A DNA stretch of 64,000 nucleotides from CAZDWZ01 sp964509425 (GCA_964509425.1 CAZDWZ010000014.1:62001-126000); one strand, 5' to 3'; shown: positions 8,875-18,350, counted from the stretch's first letter. Notes: generated from the sequence alone by a model not told the origin. A program made the numbers and translations.

Positions 8875-9990
8875 ATGTTCGGTTTCAAGGTGCGCAGCGT
8901 TCTTCTCGCTGCCGTCGTTTCCACTGTCACGTCAGGAATTTTCGTCGCTGAATGTCTGGCTGTTTCTCCGCCGCCTATAAAAATCGGTTTGCTCCTTTGC
9001 CTCACGGGTGAATGCGCGGCTGACGGGAGCGGTTCACGGGAGGGTGCCGAGCTTGCTGCGCTCGAGATAAACGAGTTGGGAGGAGTGATCGGCCGGCGTA
9101 TTGAGTTCGTGGTTCAAGATACGGCCGAAGCGATCAGCGGAGCGAAAGTCATCTCGGCCTATCGTCAGTTGAGAACGGACAAAGAGATCAAGTTTCTCAT
9201 CGGACCTTCGTGGACACCGGGTGGATTGTCGCTTGCACCAGTTGCTTCAAAGGATGCAGACGTAATCGTCATTACGCCGACACTGGGTGCGAAAGAGTTC
9301 CATCTCACCGGCGACAATCTTTTTAACCTGCGCGGCACCGACGAAATTCCGACGCGTCTTACCGCGAAGCGCGCGATTGAGCGCGGCTTTAAACACGCCG
9401 CGATATTCAGTAGCCAACAACCGTGGGAGAGTCAGCAGGCCAAATACTTCGCGGAGGAGTTCGTGAAGCTCGGCGGAAAAATCGCGTCGAAAGTCGAGCC
9501 GCTTCCTACCACTACGACATTAGGAACCGAGGCCCTGAGAACGATCGGCAGTAAACCTGATGTCATATTTTTTGCGAATCTGGTTCAGCAGGCAATTGCC
9601 GCGAAGGAACTCCGAAAACTCGGCTGGAATGGCGAGAAGCTTGCAGCCAATGTTGATGAGACGCGCCTCAAAGAATCGGAAGGGGCGCTCGAAGGTGTTC
9701 AGTTCATGACCTTCCAGAAGCCATCCGCGACGTTCGTTAAGAAATATCAGGCACGCTATCAGAAATTGCCTGAGCTTGCGGCGAGCACCGGGTACGACGC
9801 GGTCTACGCGTATGCAAAGGCGATTGAATCGGCTGATAAGCTCTCTGTTCCTGAAGTAAAGGCCGCGATGTCGAGAATCGCGTTCTCCGGCGCCTCGGGA
9901 GAGATTCGCTTCGACCAGGAGGGTTGTGTTGCGAAGAAGCCGCAACTCTGGGTGGTTAAGAATGGGTCTCTCACCCTCGGCTCAGGATAG
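8875..9990 (+). CDS. Periplasmic ligand-binding protein (Peripla_BP_6)
   Basis: 371 residues with a signal peptide to about residue 30 (ending near VAECLAV). The mature part begins IKIGLLLCLTGECAADGSGSREGAELAALEIN, typical of branched-chain amino acid/amide-type binding proteins. It continues with GPSWTPGGLSLAP and a C-terminal STGYDAVYAYAKAIE block. GAAGGGAA lies upstream of the ATG. No permease or ATPase genes of an ABC system are adjacent, so it may be an orphan receptor or serve a remote transporter. Ligand unknown. Confidence 0.8.
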   Translation: MFGFKVRSVLLAAVVSTVTSGIFVAECLAVSPPPIKIGLLLCLTGECAADGSGSREGAELAALEINELGGVIGRRIEFVVQDTAEAISGAKVISAYRQLRTDKEIKFLIGPSWTPGGLSLAPVASKDADVIVITPTLGAKEFHLTGDNLFNLRGTDEIPTRLTAKRAIERGFKHAAIFSSQQPWESQQAKYFAEEFVKLGGKIASKVEPLPTTTTLGTEALRTIGSKPDVIFFANLVQQAIAAKELRKLGWNGEKLAANVDETRLKESEGALEGVQFMTFQKPSATFVKKYQARYQKLPELAASTGYDAVYAYAKAIESADKLSVPEVKAAMSRIAFSGASGEIRFDQEGCVAKKPQLWVVKNGSLTLGSG

Positions 9991-10120
9991 TCTGCACAGA
10001 ATTCGGAATATTTTCATCTAAATCTTCGAAAAAGCCCCGGGAAAATCCTACGTGCCCAGGGGAGATTAGAATGATAGGAATGAATTTGCCGTCGCCTGGA
10101 ACCCCGCGAACAACCGAATT

Positions 10121-11392
10121 ATGCGAATAGTTTTCCGTCTCAGTCTCTGCATTTTCTTTTTCCTTTGTGCCGGCGTCACTCCCAGGAATGTGACGGGACC
10201 GGATGTCCTGCTGGGAAGTGCTTTTGCGGCAGTCCCGAAAGATCAAGCATCTGAAGACGACGCTTCTTCTGCGGAGACGGAAAAACCAGAGAGCGAATCC
10301 GAATCGGATGAAGCCGGAGAAGGTGAGGAGTCAGCTTCTCCGTCGCCGACAGAAACAGCCACGCCAACTGCGACTCCTGTACCCCGCGTTCAACCCATTA
10401 AATTCGGACTCATCCTCCCACTTTCCGGACCACAGGCAGAGTGGGGGAAGCTGATGCAAAACTCCGCGAAGATGGCATTCGAAGACATCGACGCCGAGAC
10501 TAAATTAAAGATGTCGCTCATTTTCGAAGATGATCAGCTGAAGCCCGCCCTCGCCACATCAGCATTTAAGAAGCTCTCCGAAACAGACAAGGTCGCGGGA
10601 TTTGCCTCGTTCAGTGGGGACGTCGTCGCTGCCGTCGCGCCGCTTGCCGAGAAAGCTGAAATTCCGATGTTTGCTATTACGTCGAACAAAGACGTTGTGA
10701 AGGGAAACTTGTACTCGTTCCGGCACTGGCTCGATTCGGCTGAGCAAATTCGGACGCTCATTCCGTTTATGACGGAACACGAAATCCACACCGTCGCCAT
10801 TGCGGTCGTGGCACACGAATCGATGCAAGATTATGTGGCGAAGTTCGCCGTCGCCGCTGCTCAAGCCAACATCAATCTTGTGCTTAAAGAAGAGTTTTCT
10901 CCGTCCGAGGCGGACTTTAAAAAGTTCGTCTCGAAGACTTCGGAGGAACCGGTTGATGCAATCCTTATCGCGCTTCTACCGCCACAAGTCTCCGCATTCA
11001 CAAAGCGCTTGAGAGACAACGGCAATGACTCGCCGCTTTTCGGGTTCGCCAGCATCGAAATCGTAAGCGAGGTTAAGGCCGCGGTGGGTGCGATGGACGG
11101 TCTGATCTACACCGCACCGAAGCTGTCGAAAGATTTCGTAAAGCGCTACCAAGAGCGCTATGGAGAATATCCGGAAATTTCGGCGCCGAACGTTTACGAC
11201 ATCGTGCGAATTTTCGGGGATGCAGTAAAATCAGGCGCCAAGGATTCTCGGTCTGTGGCGAATTATATCCGCCGTTTGAAAGACTACCACGGAGTGATGG
11301 GGAGCTACTCAATCACCGGTGAGAACGACTTCTCGATCTCGTCCGAGTTGAAGAAAATTGAACGAGGGAGTTTTCGTCGAATAGACGAGTGA
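10121..11392 (+). CDS. Second periplasmic binding protein with acidic/PT linker
   Basis: 423 residues. A signal peptide (1-36) is followed by an acidic, low-complexity stretch (about 40-75) and a linker SPSPTETATPTATPVPRV. A Peripla_BP_6 domain begins at IKFGLILPLSGPQAEWGKLM. The C-terminal block (APNVYDIVRIFGDAVKSG) matches the domain's end. Its linker resembles those in three other secreted proteins of this window. It follows the gene at 8875-9990, and the two may be a diverged pair. No clear ribosome site precedes the ATG. Ligand unknown. Confidence 0.75.
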   Translation: MRIVFRLSLCIFFFLCAGVTPRNVTGPDVLLGSAFAAVPKDQASEDDASSAETEKPESESESDEAGEGEESASPSPTETATPTATPVPRVQPIKFGLILPLSGPQAEWGKLMQNSAKMAFEDIDAETKLKMSLIFEDDQLKPALATSAFKKLSETDKVAGFASFSGDVVAAVAPLAEKAEIPMFAITSNKDVVKGNLYSFRHWLDSAEQIRTLIPFMTEHEIHTVAIAVVAHESMQDYVAKFAVAAAQANINLVLKEEFSPSEADFKKFVSKTSEEPVDAILIALLPPQVSAFTKRLRDNGNDSPLFGFASIEIVSEVKAAVGAMDGLIYTAPKLSKDFVKRYQERYGEYPEISAPNVYDIVRIFGDAVKSGAKDSRSVANYIRRLKDYHGVMGSYSITGENDFSISSELKKIERGSFRRIDE

Positions 11393-11410
11393 GCTCTCGG
11401 CCGCCGTTTA

Positions 11411-11421
11411 GAGCGGTTCTC
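11411..11421 (+). repeat. Dispersed motif GAGCGGTTCTC
   Basis: Copy of a short motif that recurs at 24174, 41368, 41396 and 41512, always between genes. This copy is in the 50-base gap between convergent genes and is followed by AAAA, as in the 41-kb palindrome. Confidence 0.45.
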
Positions 11422-11442
11422 AAAATTTTCGTCCGAATCTTA

Positions 11443-11871
11443 CTAGTAGGCGAGGTAGTATTCTCCAGCCGAAATCTCCTTCGCCACGACCCACTTTCCT
11501 TTCTGCCAGCTATACTGAATCCGGAAATATCTCGGTCGAGATGCTTCCGTTTTGCTGGCCGCAACCTCGGTAAAAATGTTCGCGGTCAACAGTCCGACAT
11601 TTGCAGAGACGAGCTCGATCTGGGAGGTGGTGCAGGGTGAAATATCCGTAATGCTCGATTTCAACCCGCTATCGGCGCAGTCTTCGCCGAGGAAATTCCG
11701 AATGGCATATTTAACGGAAACCGGGATCGACGACTCGGCCCAGAGCCAATAGGGGATCCAAAGTGCACAAGCGAGAAAGAGAAACTTCAAGAATCCGGTC
11801 GATTCTTTCGAGGTAATTTTCGTTTTTCCGGCCGAGCTGTTCTTTGGTTTTAGCCGGATCGTATCAACCAT
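11443..11871 (-). CDS. Hypothetical single-pass membrane protein
   Basis: 142 residues, not recognised. A basic cytoplasmic N-terminus is followed by one hydrophobic helix (about residues 27-45, FLKFLFLACALWIPYWLW) and an extracytoplasmic domain with Cys65 and Cys80. That domain ends in a strand-rich segment (RYFRIQYSWQKGKWVVAKEI). Its start overlaps the serC stop by 8 bases, so the two are probably co-translated. Function unknown. Confidence 0.6.
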   Translation of the reverse strand: MVDTIRLKPKNSSAGKTKITSKESTGFLKFLFLACALWIPYWLWAESSIPVSVKYAIRNFLGEDCADSGLKSSITDISPCTTSQIELVSANVGLLTANIFTEVAASKTEASRPRYFRIQYSWQKGKWVVAKEISAGEYYLAY

Positions 11872-12967
11872 GGGCGTTCTCGAATTCGTTCATGAAGCCA
11901 ACGAGTGCTTCGACGGCTTGAAGCGGGAGGGCGTTGTAAAGGCTTGCCCGGAATCCTCCAAGCACACGATGTCCCTTCAGCCCAAAGAGCTGATGCTCCG
12001 CGGCGCCCTGAAGGAATTCCTTTTCTAGGTCCGAGTTCCGGAGCCGAAAAGTGACATTCATCATCGACCGGGAGCTCTTCTCCACAATTCCTTGGTAGAA
12101 GCCGGATTCGTCGAGGCGCTCATAAAGGATCGCAGCTTTCTCTTCATTCCGTTTCTGGATTGCTGGTACTCCGCCGCAATCCTTAATCCAGTTCAAAACT
12201 TCTCGGAGCAAGTAAATCGAGAGCGTCGGAGGAGTGTTGTGAAGGGAGCGGCTCTTCTCATAGGTCCTGTAGTCGAGCATCGTGGGGAGCTTTTCAGGGC
12301 ATCGTTTTAGAAGGCTCTTTTTCAGGACCACAAGAGTCACCCCCGCAGGGCCAATATTCTTCTGTGCTCCAGCGTAAATCATTGAATATCGCGAAGTCGC
12401 GATTGGCTTTGAGAGAATGTCAGACGAGGCGTCGCAAAGAAGCGGAACTTCAGCCGGGCAATCCGGCTCTTCGCGGAACTGCGTTCCAGCAATCGTATTG
12501 TTGCTCGTGAAGTGAAGATAGGCGGCATTCGCGGAGAGAGGGCCGAGCGTTGGAATGCTCCGGTATTTCGCTTCCTTGGTCGAGCCGGCGACGAACACTT
12601 CACCGAATTTTCTAGCCTCGTCGAGCGCGTATTCGCCCCAGACGTCGCTCAGCATATAGTTGCCGATGGTGCCGGGGACGAGGAGATTCATGGGAATCAT
12701 GGAGAACTGTTGTGTTGCGCCCCCCGTGACGAAGAGAACTGCGTAATCGTCGTTGAGATTGAGGAGTTCACGCACCAGCGCTTCCGCCCCGAAGATTATT
12801 TCCTCAAAATGCGGCCCTCGATGGCTGAGTTCCGCGACACCCATTCCGGAATCTCGATAGCTCCAGATATCGTCCTGGGCTCGCCGCAGAACTTCTTCCG
12901 GAAGCACCGCGGGGCCGGGGTTAAAATTGAATCCTCGCTGTTTTGTAGGAATATTTGAAATGTTCAT
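11864..12967 (-). CDS. serC: Phosphoserine aminotransferase
   Basis: 367 residues, full length. Converts 3-phosphohydroxypyruvate and glutamate to phosphoserine in serine synthesis, and 4-phosphoerythronate derivatives in the pyridoxal pathway. Family marks: FNFNPGPAVLPEEVL at the N-terminus, GGATQQFSMIPMNLL, YAGAQKNIGPAGVTLVV with the PLP lysine, and GGFRASLYNALP near the end. A TATATA-rich stretch lies just upstream of the start. It overlaps the small membrane protein gene downstream. Confidence 0.96.
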   Translation of the reverse strand: MNISNIPTKQRGFNFNPGPAVLPEEVLRRAQDDIWSYRDSGMGVAELSHRGPHFEEIIFGAEALVRELLNLNDDYAVLFVTGGATQQFSMIPMNLLVPGTIGNYMLSDVWGEYALDEARKFGEVFVAGSTKEAKYRSIPTLGPLSANAAYLHFTSNNTIAGTQFREEPDCPAEVPLLCDASSDILSKPIATSRYSMIYAGAQKNIGPAGVTLVVLKKSLLKRCPEKLPTMLDYRTYEKSRSLHNTPPTLSIYLLREVLNWIKDCGGVPAIQKRNEEKAAILYERLDESGFYQGIVEKSSRSMMNVTFRLRNSDLEKEFLQGAAEHQLFGLKGHRVLGGFRASLYNALPLQAVEALVGFMNEFENAHG

Positions 12968-13175
12968 CCTGGGTTTATATATAAAGAAAAGCCCTGAGGC
13001 ACCTATCGCCGACGTAAGCGCTTTTTACTTGAACGAGGCTCACTCCGGGAAATTCCCCGCTCCCGGGCGGTGCACTCGGTCGCGGACCGGCCATAATATC
13101 TTGAATTGCCGTCGGAGGAGCTGATTCCTATGATGGCCTGAAGCGAATAACTCTTAACGGCACGATTGATACGTT

Positions 13176-13445
13176 ATGTCTGATCAGGAAAGGGAAAAGA
13201 CCGCCCAGCAACTCATGCAACAGCCGGACCCGGATGCGAAGCCGGACATGGCGAAAGACTGGTCGACCGACTATTTTCCAACGTCGGCGAAACCGGTTTT
13301 TATCGGTTGGACCATCATGGTGCTCGGAGTGCTCGGTTTGTGTATCGCAGTGTATCTCCTCTCTGAGCACCCTGAGGATCCTGAGAAGATGCTGAAGAAA
13401 AAACAGATCGAGAATAATTTGAGGCCTCCGGACGACGAGGAGTGA
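13176..13445 (+). CDS. Small single-pass membrane protein
   Basis: 89 residues, not recognised. A charged N-terminal 40 residues are followed by one clear transmembrane helix (about 42-62, FIGWTIMVLGVLGLCIAVYLL) and a charged tail rich in Glu, Asp and Lys. It is 3 bases upstream of the M48 protease gene, so the two probably form an operon, and this protein may be an accessory of the protease. No ribosome site is obvious before the ATG. Confidence 0.65.
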   Translation: MSDQEREKTAQQLMQQPDPDAKPDMAKDWSTDYFPTSAKPVFIGWTIMVLGVLGLCIAVYLLSEHPEDPEKMLKKKQIENNLRPPDDEE

Positions 13446-13448
13446 TCC

Positions 13449-14315
13449 ATGTATCAAGACGACGTATCTGAGTATCCTCGAGCGTACCGGCGCCGGAGCT
13501 TTAAGCTTCTCCCCATCGTGCTTTTTGCTCTCTATGGCATTTATTTTTATTTCAGCAATCGCCAGACTGTTCCTATCACTGGGCGCCATCAGGTAGTGCA
13601 CCTCAGCCGTGAGCAGGAGATCTCGCTCGGACTGCAAGCGTATCGCGAAGTGTTGAGTCAGCAGCGCGTCGTGTCTTCCGGCCCCGAGGTCAATACCATC
13701 CGTGATATCGGTGCGAGAATCTCAAAAGCTGCAGCTGTTTCCGATTTCAAGTGGGAGTTCAATCTCGTTGATACACCGGAAGCGAATGCGTTTTGCCTTC
13801 CGGGCGGGAAGGTTGTCGTAAATTCCGGGATCCTGCCTATCACGGCCAACCAGGACGGTCTTGCCATCGTGATGGGACACGAAATCGCCCATGCGATCGC
13901 GCGGCATGGTGCTGAACGGATGGCGCAGCAGCAGTTGCTCGAGTTCGGCCGGATGGCAGTCGGAATGGCGGTGCAGGACATGGATCAAACTGCCCGGCAG
14001 ACCGTGCTCGGAGTCTTCGGAGTGGGAAGTCAATTCGGGATTCTGCTTCCGTTCTCACGGACTCACGAATCCGAAGCGGATAAAATCGGACTGCTCCTCG
14101 CGGCGAGAGCGTGTTTTAATCCTGAAGAAGCGCCACGTTTCTGGGAGCGCATGGCACGTGCGAGCGATTCTGGAAGACCTCCGACCTTCATGTCGACGCA
14201 TCCATCTCCCGAGCGAAGAGTCGAGCAGCTAAAGGCTTGGATGCCGGAAGCACTTGCCGAGCGAGCGAAATACTGTGGGGGTGGAGAAGCGCCTTCCATT
14301 CCGCCTGTTCAATAG
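13449..14315 (+). CDS. M48 family zinc metalloprotease
   Basis: 288 residues. An N-terminal membrane anchor (about 18-36) is followed by an M48 catalytic domain. Zinc-site HEIAH lies at about 144-148, the third ligand is in ESEAD at about 207-211, and EANAFCLPGGKVVVNSG is the usual M48 strand. A THPSPERRVEQL motif lies near the C-terminus. This is the Loip/BepA-like group of envelope quality-control proteases. The protein would be tethered to the inner membrane with its active site outside. Confidence 0.88.
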   Translation: MYQDDVSEYPRAYRRRSFKLLPIVLFALYGIYFYFSNRQTVPITGRHQVVHLSREQEISLGLQAYREVLSQQRVVSSGPEVNTIRDIGARISKAAAVSDFKWEFNLVDTPEANAFCLPGGKVVVNSGILPITANQDGLAIVMGHEIAHAIARHGAERMAQQQLLEFGRMAVGMAVQDMDQTARQTVLGVFGVGSQFGILLPFSRTHESEADKIGLLLAARACFNPEEAPRFWERMARASDSGRPPTFMSTHPSPERRVEQLKAWMPEALAERAKYCGGGEAPSIPPVQ

Positions 14316-14383
14316 CGATTTACCCGCAGCCGGAGAACGCGGCTTTTCCGAAAGGCACGCTTCCGTTCTGGAACACGACGCAG

Positions 14384-15343
14384 CTACATGGAAAAGTCGA
14401 GCGTGATTCCTCGGTGATCGGAGCCAACATCGGGACCCACTTTTCGCTGACAAACGACAATGTCGTTACTCGGCAGGACGTGATCTATCGGAATCGTGAC
14501 GACATGATCCCGGCCGAACCAGGTGGGCTGATATCCGAATCCGTCTTCGGAATTATACAGTTTCCCGCCCTTCGTGAGATCCGAAAATGCGCTGCCCCAT
14601 CGAGTAATATTGAGATCTCCGGCGAGGATGATCTGCCCGGGAAGCGATTCTGCAAATCGAATAGCTTCTCGCAACAGCCGATCCCGGGAATTTGACTGCC
14701 GCTCTCTCACCGGCGGAAGGGTGTGGATTCCAATAAAGCGGAGCGATTTTCCGGAGAGCTCCAAATCGGCAAAGAGACTGGGCACGTTCGGTTTTCCGAA
14801 TTCTTTCACTTCCACGTTTCGGATCGGTGTTTTGCTAAGAAGCGCGAGGCCGAAATTATCCTCTCTCGGATGGAGTGATTGATGGGGATATCGAGCCTTT
14901 AGTTGGGCGATATTCTCGAGCCAGCGCTTGTCTACCTCCATGAGAAAGACAAAATCTGGATCTTCACCAAGAACGTACCGCTCGACATCCTCGTATCGCG
15001 TGCTCGCCGTATACACGTTCAAACTGACGAGCCGTAGACCGCACTTTTGTTGAACGACATCTCCGTTTCCTCGCTTTTGATAAAGTGGTGCGAGGTTCCA
15101 GGCGGACAGACAGAGACAGGCGAAGAGGATCGGCACGAGGCGGATCGTTCTCGCCAACAGCGCGAGCACCAGCAAAATCAAGCCGAGTAGAAGATACTGT
15201 CCTTGAAAATGACGGAGCAGATCCGCAATCCAACTATAGCTCCCGAAGAGTGATGCGAGCTGCGCCGCAAAGAGCAGGCACGTGAAGAACCGAGCGAGGT
15301 TCCCCGCGGCCTGACGCAGATCTATTTTTTGACGCGTAGACAT
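14384..15343 (-). CDS. Membrane-anchored endonuclease/exonuclease/phosphatase family protein
   Basis: 319 residues. Two or three hydrophobic helices in the first 90 residues precede an EEP-fold domain. Key motifs are LVSLNV, FLMEVDKRW, IGIHTLPP, LAGDLNIT, IDHVL and the terminal GSDHRGI, which carry the metal-binding and catalytic residues. Membrane-tethered members of this family act on DNA, nucleotides or phospholipid head groups; the substrate cannot be told. It is convergent with the M48 gene. Confidence 0.8.
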   Translation of the reverse strand: MSTRQKIDLRQAAGNLARFFTCLLFAAQLASLFGSYSWIADLLRHFQGQYLLLGLILLVLALLARTIRLVPILFACLCLSAWNLAPLYQKRGNGDVVQQKCGLRLVSLNVYTASTRYEDVERYVLGEDPDFVFLMEVDKRWLENIAQLKARYPHQSLHPREDNFGLALLSKTPIRNVEVKEFGKPNVPSLFADLELSGKSLRFIGIHTLPPVRERQSNSRDRLLREAIRFAESLPGQIILAGDLNITRWGSAFSDLTKGGKLYNSEDGFGYQPTWFGRDHVVTIPIDHVLPSNDIVVCQRKVGPDVGSDHRGITLDFSM

Positions 15344-15458
15344 AAAACCTCAGATGACATTCAAGAGAATTTAATCTTAATCATTTCTACAATTAGCTGG
15401 GCGCGAACGGTGCGATGCATATCGAGAGTAAGACAAAGGTTTTTACTTCGGTATTGTT

Positions 15459-17429
15459 ATGTTTCCAAATCTTCAACTGGCCCGGATTCCATCGTTTTTT
15501 CGCCAACGCCTCATCCTTTTTTCATTTCTTTCTGTGCTTCCGATGGTCGCAAGTGCGTCCGCACAATCCTCAGGGGACGTGTTGCTTCGGAATCCGACGT
15601 TTGGGTTGGGCGACCTTGATGGAGACGGGCGGATCGGTTCTGCTGATTTAGGCATACTGGCGTCGGCCGTCGCTGCCGAGGGAGCATCCGGAAGCTTGTC
15701 TCTCGCGTGTTCGGTGGCCGGAGATATGAACTTTGACGGTTTTCTTGATTCCGGCGACTTCCAACTCCTCGAATATGCCGTGCGGGCCGGAAGCGCTGTA
15801 TATCTCCTGCCGAAAGTTTATGAAAATTGCGGTGTGCCGGCTCCGCTCAGCGTCGCTCCAACGGCGTCCCCAGGTCAGACGATCGAGTTTATCGTGATGT
15901 CGCGATGGGCGGGAGAGGGAGAAGAATGGGCAGTAACGGCAGATGATGGAGCACGAGGTCTTCCGATATCGGCGAATTCCTCAAATGGTGCGGCGCGAAC
16001 GTTTACTCTCTCCGTGTCCTCCGAATCCGGAGCAGGCAGCCACATCTACATTCATCTCGTTTCGGCGACCCGCCACCTCGTCATGCCGATCCGGATCGTA
16101 ACCGGACCGTCGGACACGAGTACAAACGCTTCGGGACCAGGTGTTTCAACGGGCTCGGTTTCCGAAGTGGTCCCGGAGCCTGCCGTGTCACCCAGTCCTG
16201 CTGTGTCGCCGGTGCCCACAGTTTCTCCCGCGATGACGTTCTTGCCGGCGTCCACGGTTTCACCTGAGCCGACCGGGCTGAAACCCTTTTCAACGAAAGT
16301 GGAACCAGCTGTTCTGACTTTTTCGACGACTCACCTGCCGGTTGCAACAGTGACGCCTGGTTCCACGCTCGTTGTTTCGCCCGTGATTGAATCAGACCCG
16401 GCATTCAAAGCGACGCCGAAGCCTACCGCCTCATTTATTCCGATCGATACGCCGTTTAAAACTATTACGCCTGTCGCGACAGCAACACCTACTCCGGCGG
16501 CTGTTTCCAACTGTCCCGCGACTCGCGCGGGGAGGGGATGTTACGCGTTCGTCGCCAACTTCCTCATGGACTGGGAGTACTCGAGCAACGACCCAGCCTC
16601 AGGGCAGCGCCAACGGAACCAATTTGCCGGACTCATTGCGGCGCTCGGCGTGAACGGGACCGGCTGCACAATTGAAAAGTTTGCGGGTTGGGAGCAGACG
16701 ACGAATGTCGACCATGTAGTGGACTTCAATAATGTGCGGCGCACTGTTCGATTTCTACTGCGCCCCCGTCCGCCGCAACGATGGGACGGCTACTTCATTC
16801 AAGACCGAAACGGCGCGTGGGTGCCTTGGAGCGGAGATACGAATGGTCGTTGGGTGAACCCCGCACCCGAGATTCTCAATGCATGGAGCAGGGATCAAGA
16901 TGAATTCTTGAATCGACTCGAGGGGGCGCGGAACTGGGCGTTGAATCAAATCGTGATCCGGAAGCCTGAGAGCGTGTTTTGGTACGTTGGGGGTCATGGT
17001 GAGCCACCGGCGAGTTGGGCGCGACACCCGGATTGGCGCTACGGCTGGTGGGGAACGGGATTGGGAAGCTACTTCTCGCGGGAACGGCATATTTTTTCGC
17101 TCCACCTGATTTTATCCGCCGCGGAGCCGTGCGATTACACCTACGTCGATGACGCTTGTTATGGAGGGCAATCAAATCTGAAATATCGAGCGGATATCGC
17201 CCCTCGCGCATTGAGACCGCAAACGCGAAACGGGATGTTTATCGCGAGCGCGACGCCGACGGCGCTTGCGCAGTATTGGACCACGGTGAACACTGCGCTT
17301 CGAGCAGGTTTAAACGCCGCGAGAGCCGCGGGGAAACCTGCGGAGTTCACGTCCTACATCCGTGACAGGCATCTTCCGACGGATTCTCCGTTTGAGACTT
17401 TTGACTTCGATCGGGGTAAAAATGAGTGA
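15459..17429 (+). CDS. Secreted dockerin-like, caspase-fold (clan CD) protein
   Basis: 656 residues. A signal peptide ends near ASAQ (36). Two calcium-loop repeats at about 49-70 and 86-108 (GDLDGDGRIGSADLGIL and GDMNFDGFLDSGDFQLL) make a type I dockerin-like domain. A beta domain (about 125-215) and a Ser/Pro/Thr-rich linker (about 220-350) follow. The C-terminal part has VFWYVGGHGE (His513) and VDDACYGGQSN (Cys567), the His-Cys dyad pattern of legumain/caspase-type cysteine peptidases. It is probably a secreted peptidase or pseudo-peptidase; activity is inferred from the dyad only. No clear ribosome site. It ends 5 bases before a convergent gene. Confidence 0.7.
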   Translation: MFPNLQLARIPSFFRQRLILFSFLSVLPMVASASAQSSGDVLLRNPTFGLGDLDGDGRIGSADLGILASAVAAEGASGSLSLACSVAGDMNFDGFLDSGDFQLLEYAVRAGSAVYLLPKVYENCGVPAPLSVAPTASPGQTIEFIVMSRWAGEGEEWAVTADDGARGLPISANSSNGAARTFTLSVSSESGAGSHIYIHLVSATRHLVMPIRIVTGPSDTSTNASGPGVSTGSVSEVVPEPAVSPSPAVSPVPTVSPAMTFLPASTVSPEPTGLKPFSTKVEPAVLTFSTTHLPVATVTPGSTLVVSPVIESDPAFKATPKPTASFIPIDTPFKTITPVATATPTPAAVSNCPATRAGRGCYAFVANFLMDWEYSSNDPASGQRQRNQFAGLIAALGVNGTGCTIEKFAGWEQTTNVDHVVDFNNVRRTVRFLLRPRPPQRWDGYFIQDRNGAWVPWSGDTNGRWVNPAPEILNAWSRDQDEFLNRLEGARNWALNQIVIRKPESVFWYVGGHGEPPASWARHPDWRYGWWGTGLGSYFSRERHIFSLHLILSAAEPCDYTYVDDACYGGQSNLKYRADIAPRALRPQTRNGMFIASATPTALAQYWTTVNTALRAGLNAARAAGKPAEFTSYIRDRHLPTDSPFETFDFDRGKNE

Positions 17430-17432
17430 CGC

Positions 17433-17458
17433 GTCTACCGCCGCTCGGCGCGGTAGAC
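17433..17458. terminator. Possible shared hairpin at convergent ends
   Basis: GTCTACCG and CGGTAGAC form an 8-bp stem spanning the last codons of the methyltransferase, directly after the stop of the caspase-like gene. There is no U-tract on either side. Confidence 0.3.
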
Positions 17459-18112
17459 CGCCTCATTCTCGTACTGCCAGGTGAGTTGCGGCTTTTCGAA
17501 CCCCTTCAATTCAAGCAAAACAAACTGTTCGCTCAACTTTTCCGGTTTGTCGTCATGCTCGATGTGGTGCAACCAAGTTGTAAGCTCCTCGCCCGAGAGA
17601 TGCGATCTCACATGTTCGAGATAAATTTCCTTCGAACGCCGATCGGACTCTTCATCTTCTCGTTTACAGAAATCTCCGTTCACGAAGATTCCGCCTGGAC
17701 GCAGCCACTCAGCCAACCGTCCAAAGACTTCCGATTTTTCGTCGGAAGAGAGGTTGTGCATGGTCACCGCTGAGATGATGCCATCGAAGCGTTTCCCGGG
17801 GACGAAATCGAGAATGTTACTCTCAATCAATCTGATCCGCTCCGCATATTCGGCCAAATTTTTTTCGGCTTTGGCGAGCATGCGACCGGAAAAGTCCACT
17901 CCGGTCACGAACGCGAGTGGATATTTTTTGAGAATCAGGCCGGCGCCGTGCCCAGTACCGATACCGATGTCAAGAATTTCAAGAGGCTTTTCGAATGAAA
18001 GCTCGAGGGATGCCGCAAGATAAGCGTGGAGACGGTCGTTCTTCATGACGACTGCATCTACCACCGTGTCATAATCTCCCACCGACTTCGCGAAATGTTC
18101 CTTCACCGGCAT
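17435..18112 (-). CDS. Class I SAM-dependent methyltransferase
   Basis: 225 residues. SAM-binding motif I is LEILDIGIGTGHGA, motif II is VTGVDFSGRML, and the post-I and motif III region includes FDGIISAVTMHNL and LRPGGIFVNGDF. The N-terminus resembles small-molecule or tRNA-type methyltransferases with a leading helix (VKEHFAKSVGDYDTVV). The start at 18112 is preferred because AAAGGAAA precedes it; the longer frame adds a basic, unsupported tail. Substrate unknown. Confidence 0.85.
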   Translation of the reverse strand: MPVKEHFAKSVGDYDTVVDAVVMKNDRLHAYLAASLELSFEKPLEILDIGIGTGHGAGLILKKYPLAFVTGVDFSGRMLAKAEKNLAEYAERIRLIESNILDFVPGKRFDGIISAVTMHNLSSDEKSEVFGRLAEWLRPGGIFVNGDFCKREDEESDRRSKEIYLEHVRSHLSGEELTTWLHHIEHDDKPEKLSEQFVLLELKGFEKPQLTWQYENEAVYRAERR

Positions 18113-18290
18113 AGTGATTTCCTTTGTTCGTCTGAAGCGTTTGCGAAACAAGAGTAACGGCTGAACCATCGTTAAGGTAGAGCGCGAGCTTGCCTGTCAG
18201 CAAAATGATGCCTAACCGTCGCCTCTTTTAAGACTTCGATATCGATCGGCGATGTGACGGGCAGTTCCAGTGCTCTCACCTATGAAGGGC

Positions 18291-18322
18291 AAAAAAAAAG
18301 CCCAGTCATGAGACTGGGCTTT
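18291..18322 (-). terminator. Intrinsic terminator after rpmE2
   Basis: A perfect 11-bp stem (AAAGCCCAGTC with its complement) around a 4-base loop, followed leftward by a run of nine T. It lies about 28 bases after the rpmE2 stop. Confidence 0.9.
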
Positions 18323-18350
18323 GTCGCCTGTGCGGCGTCGTGGCAACAGA

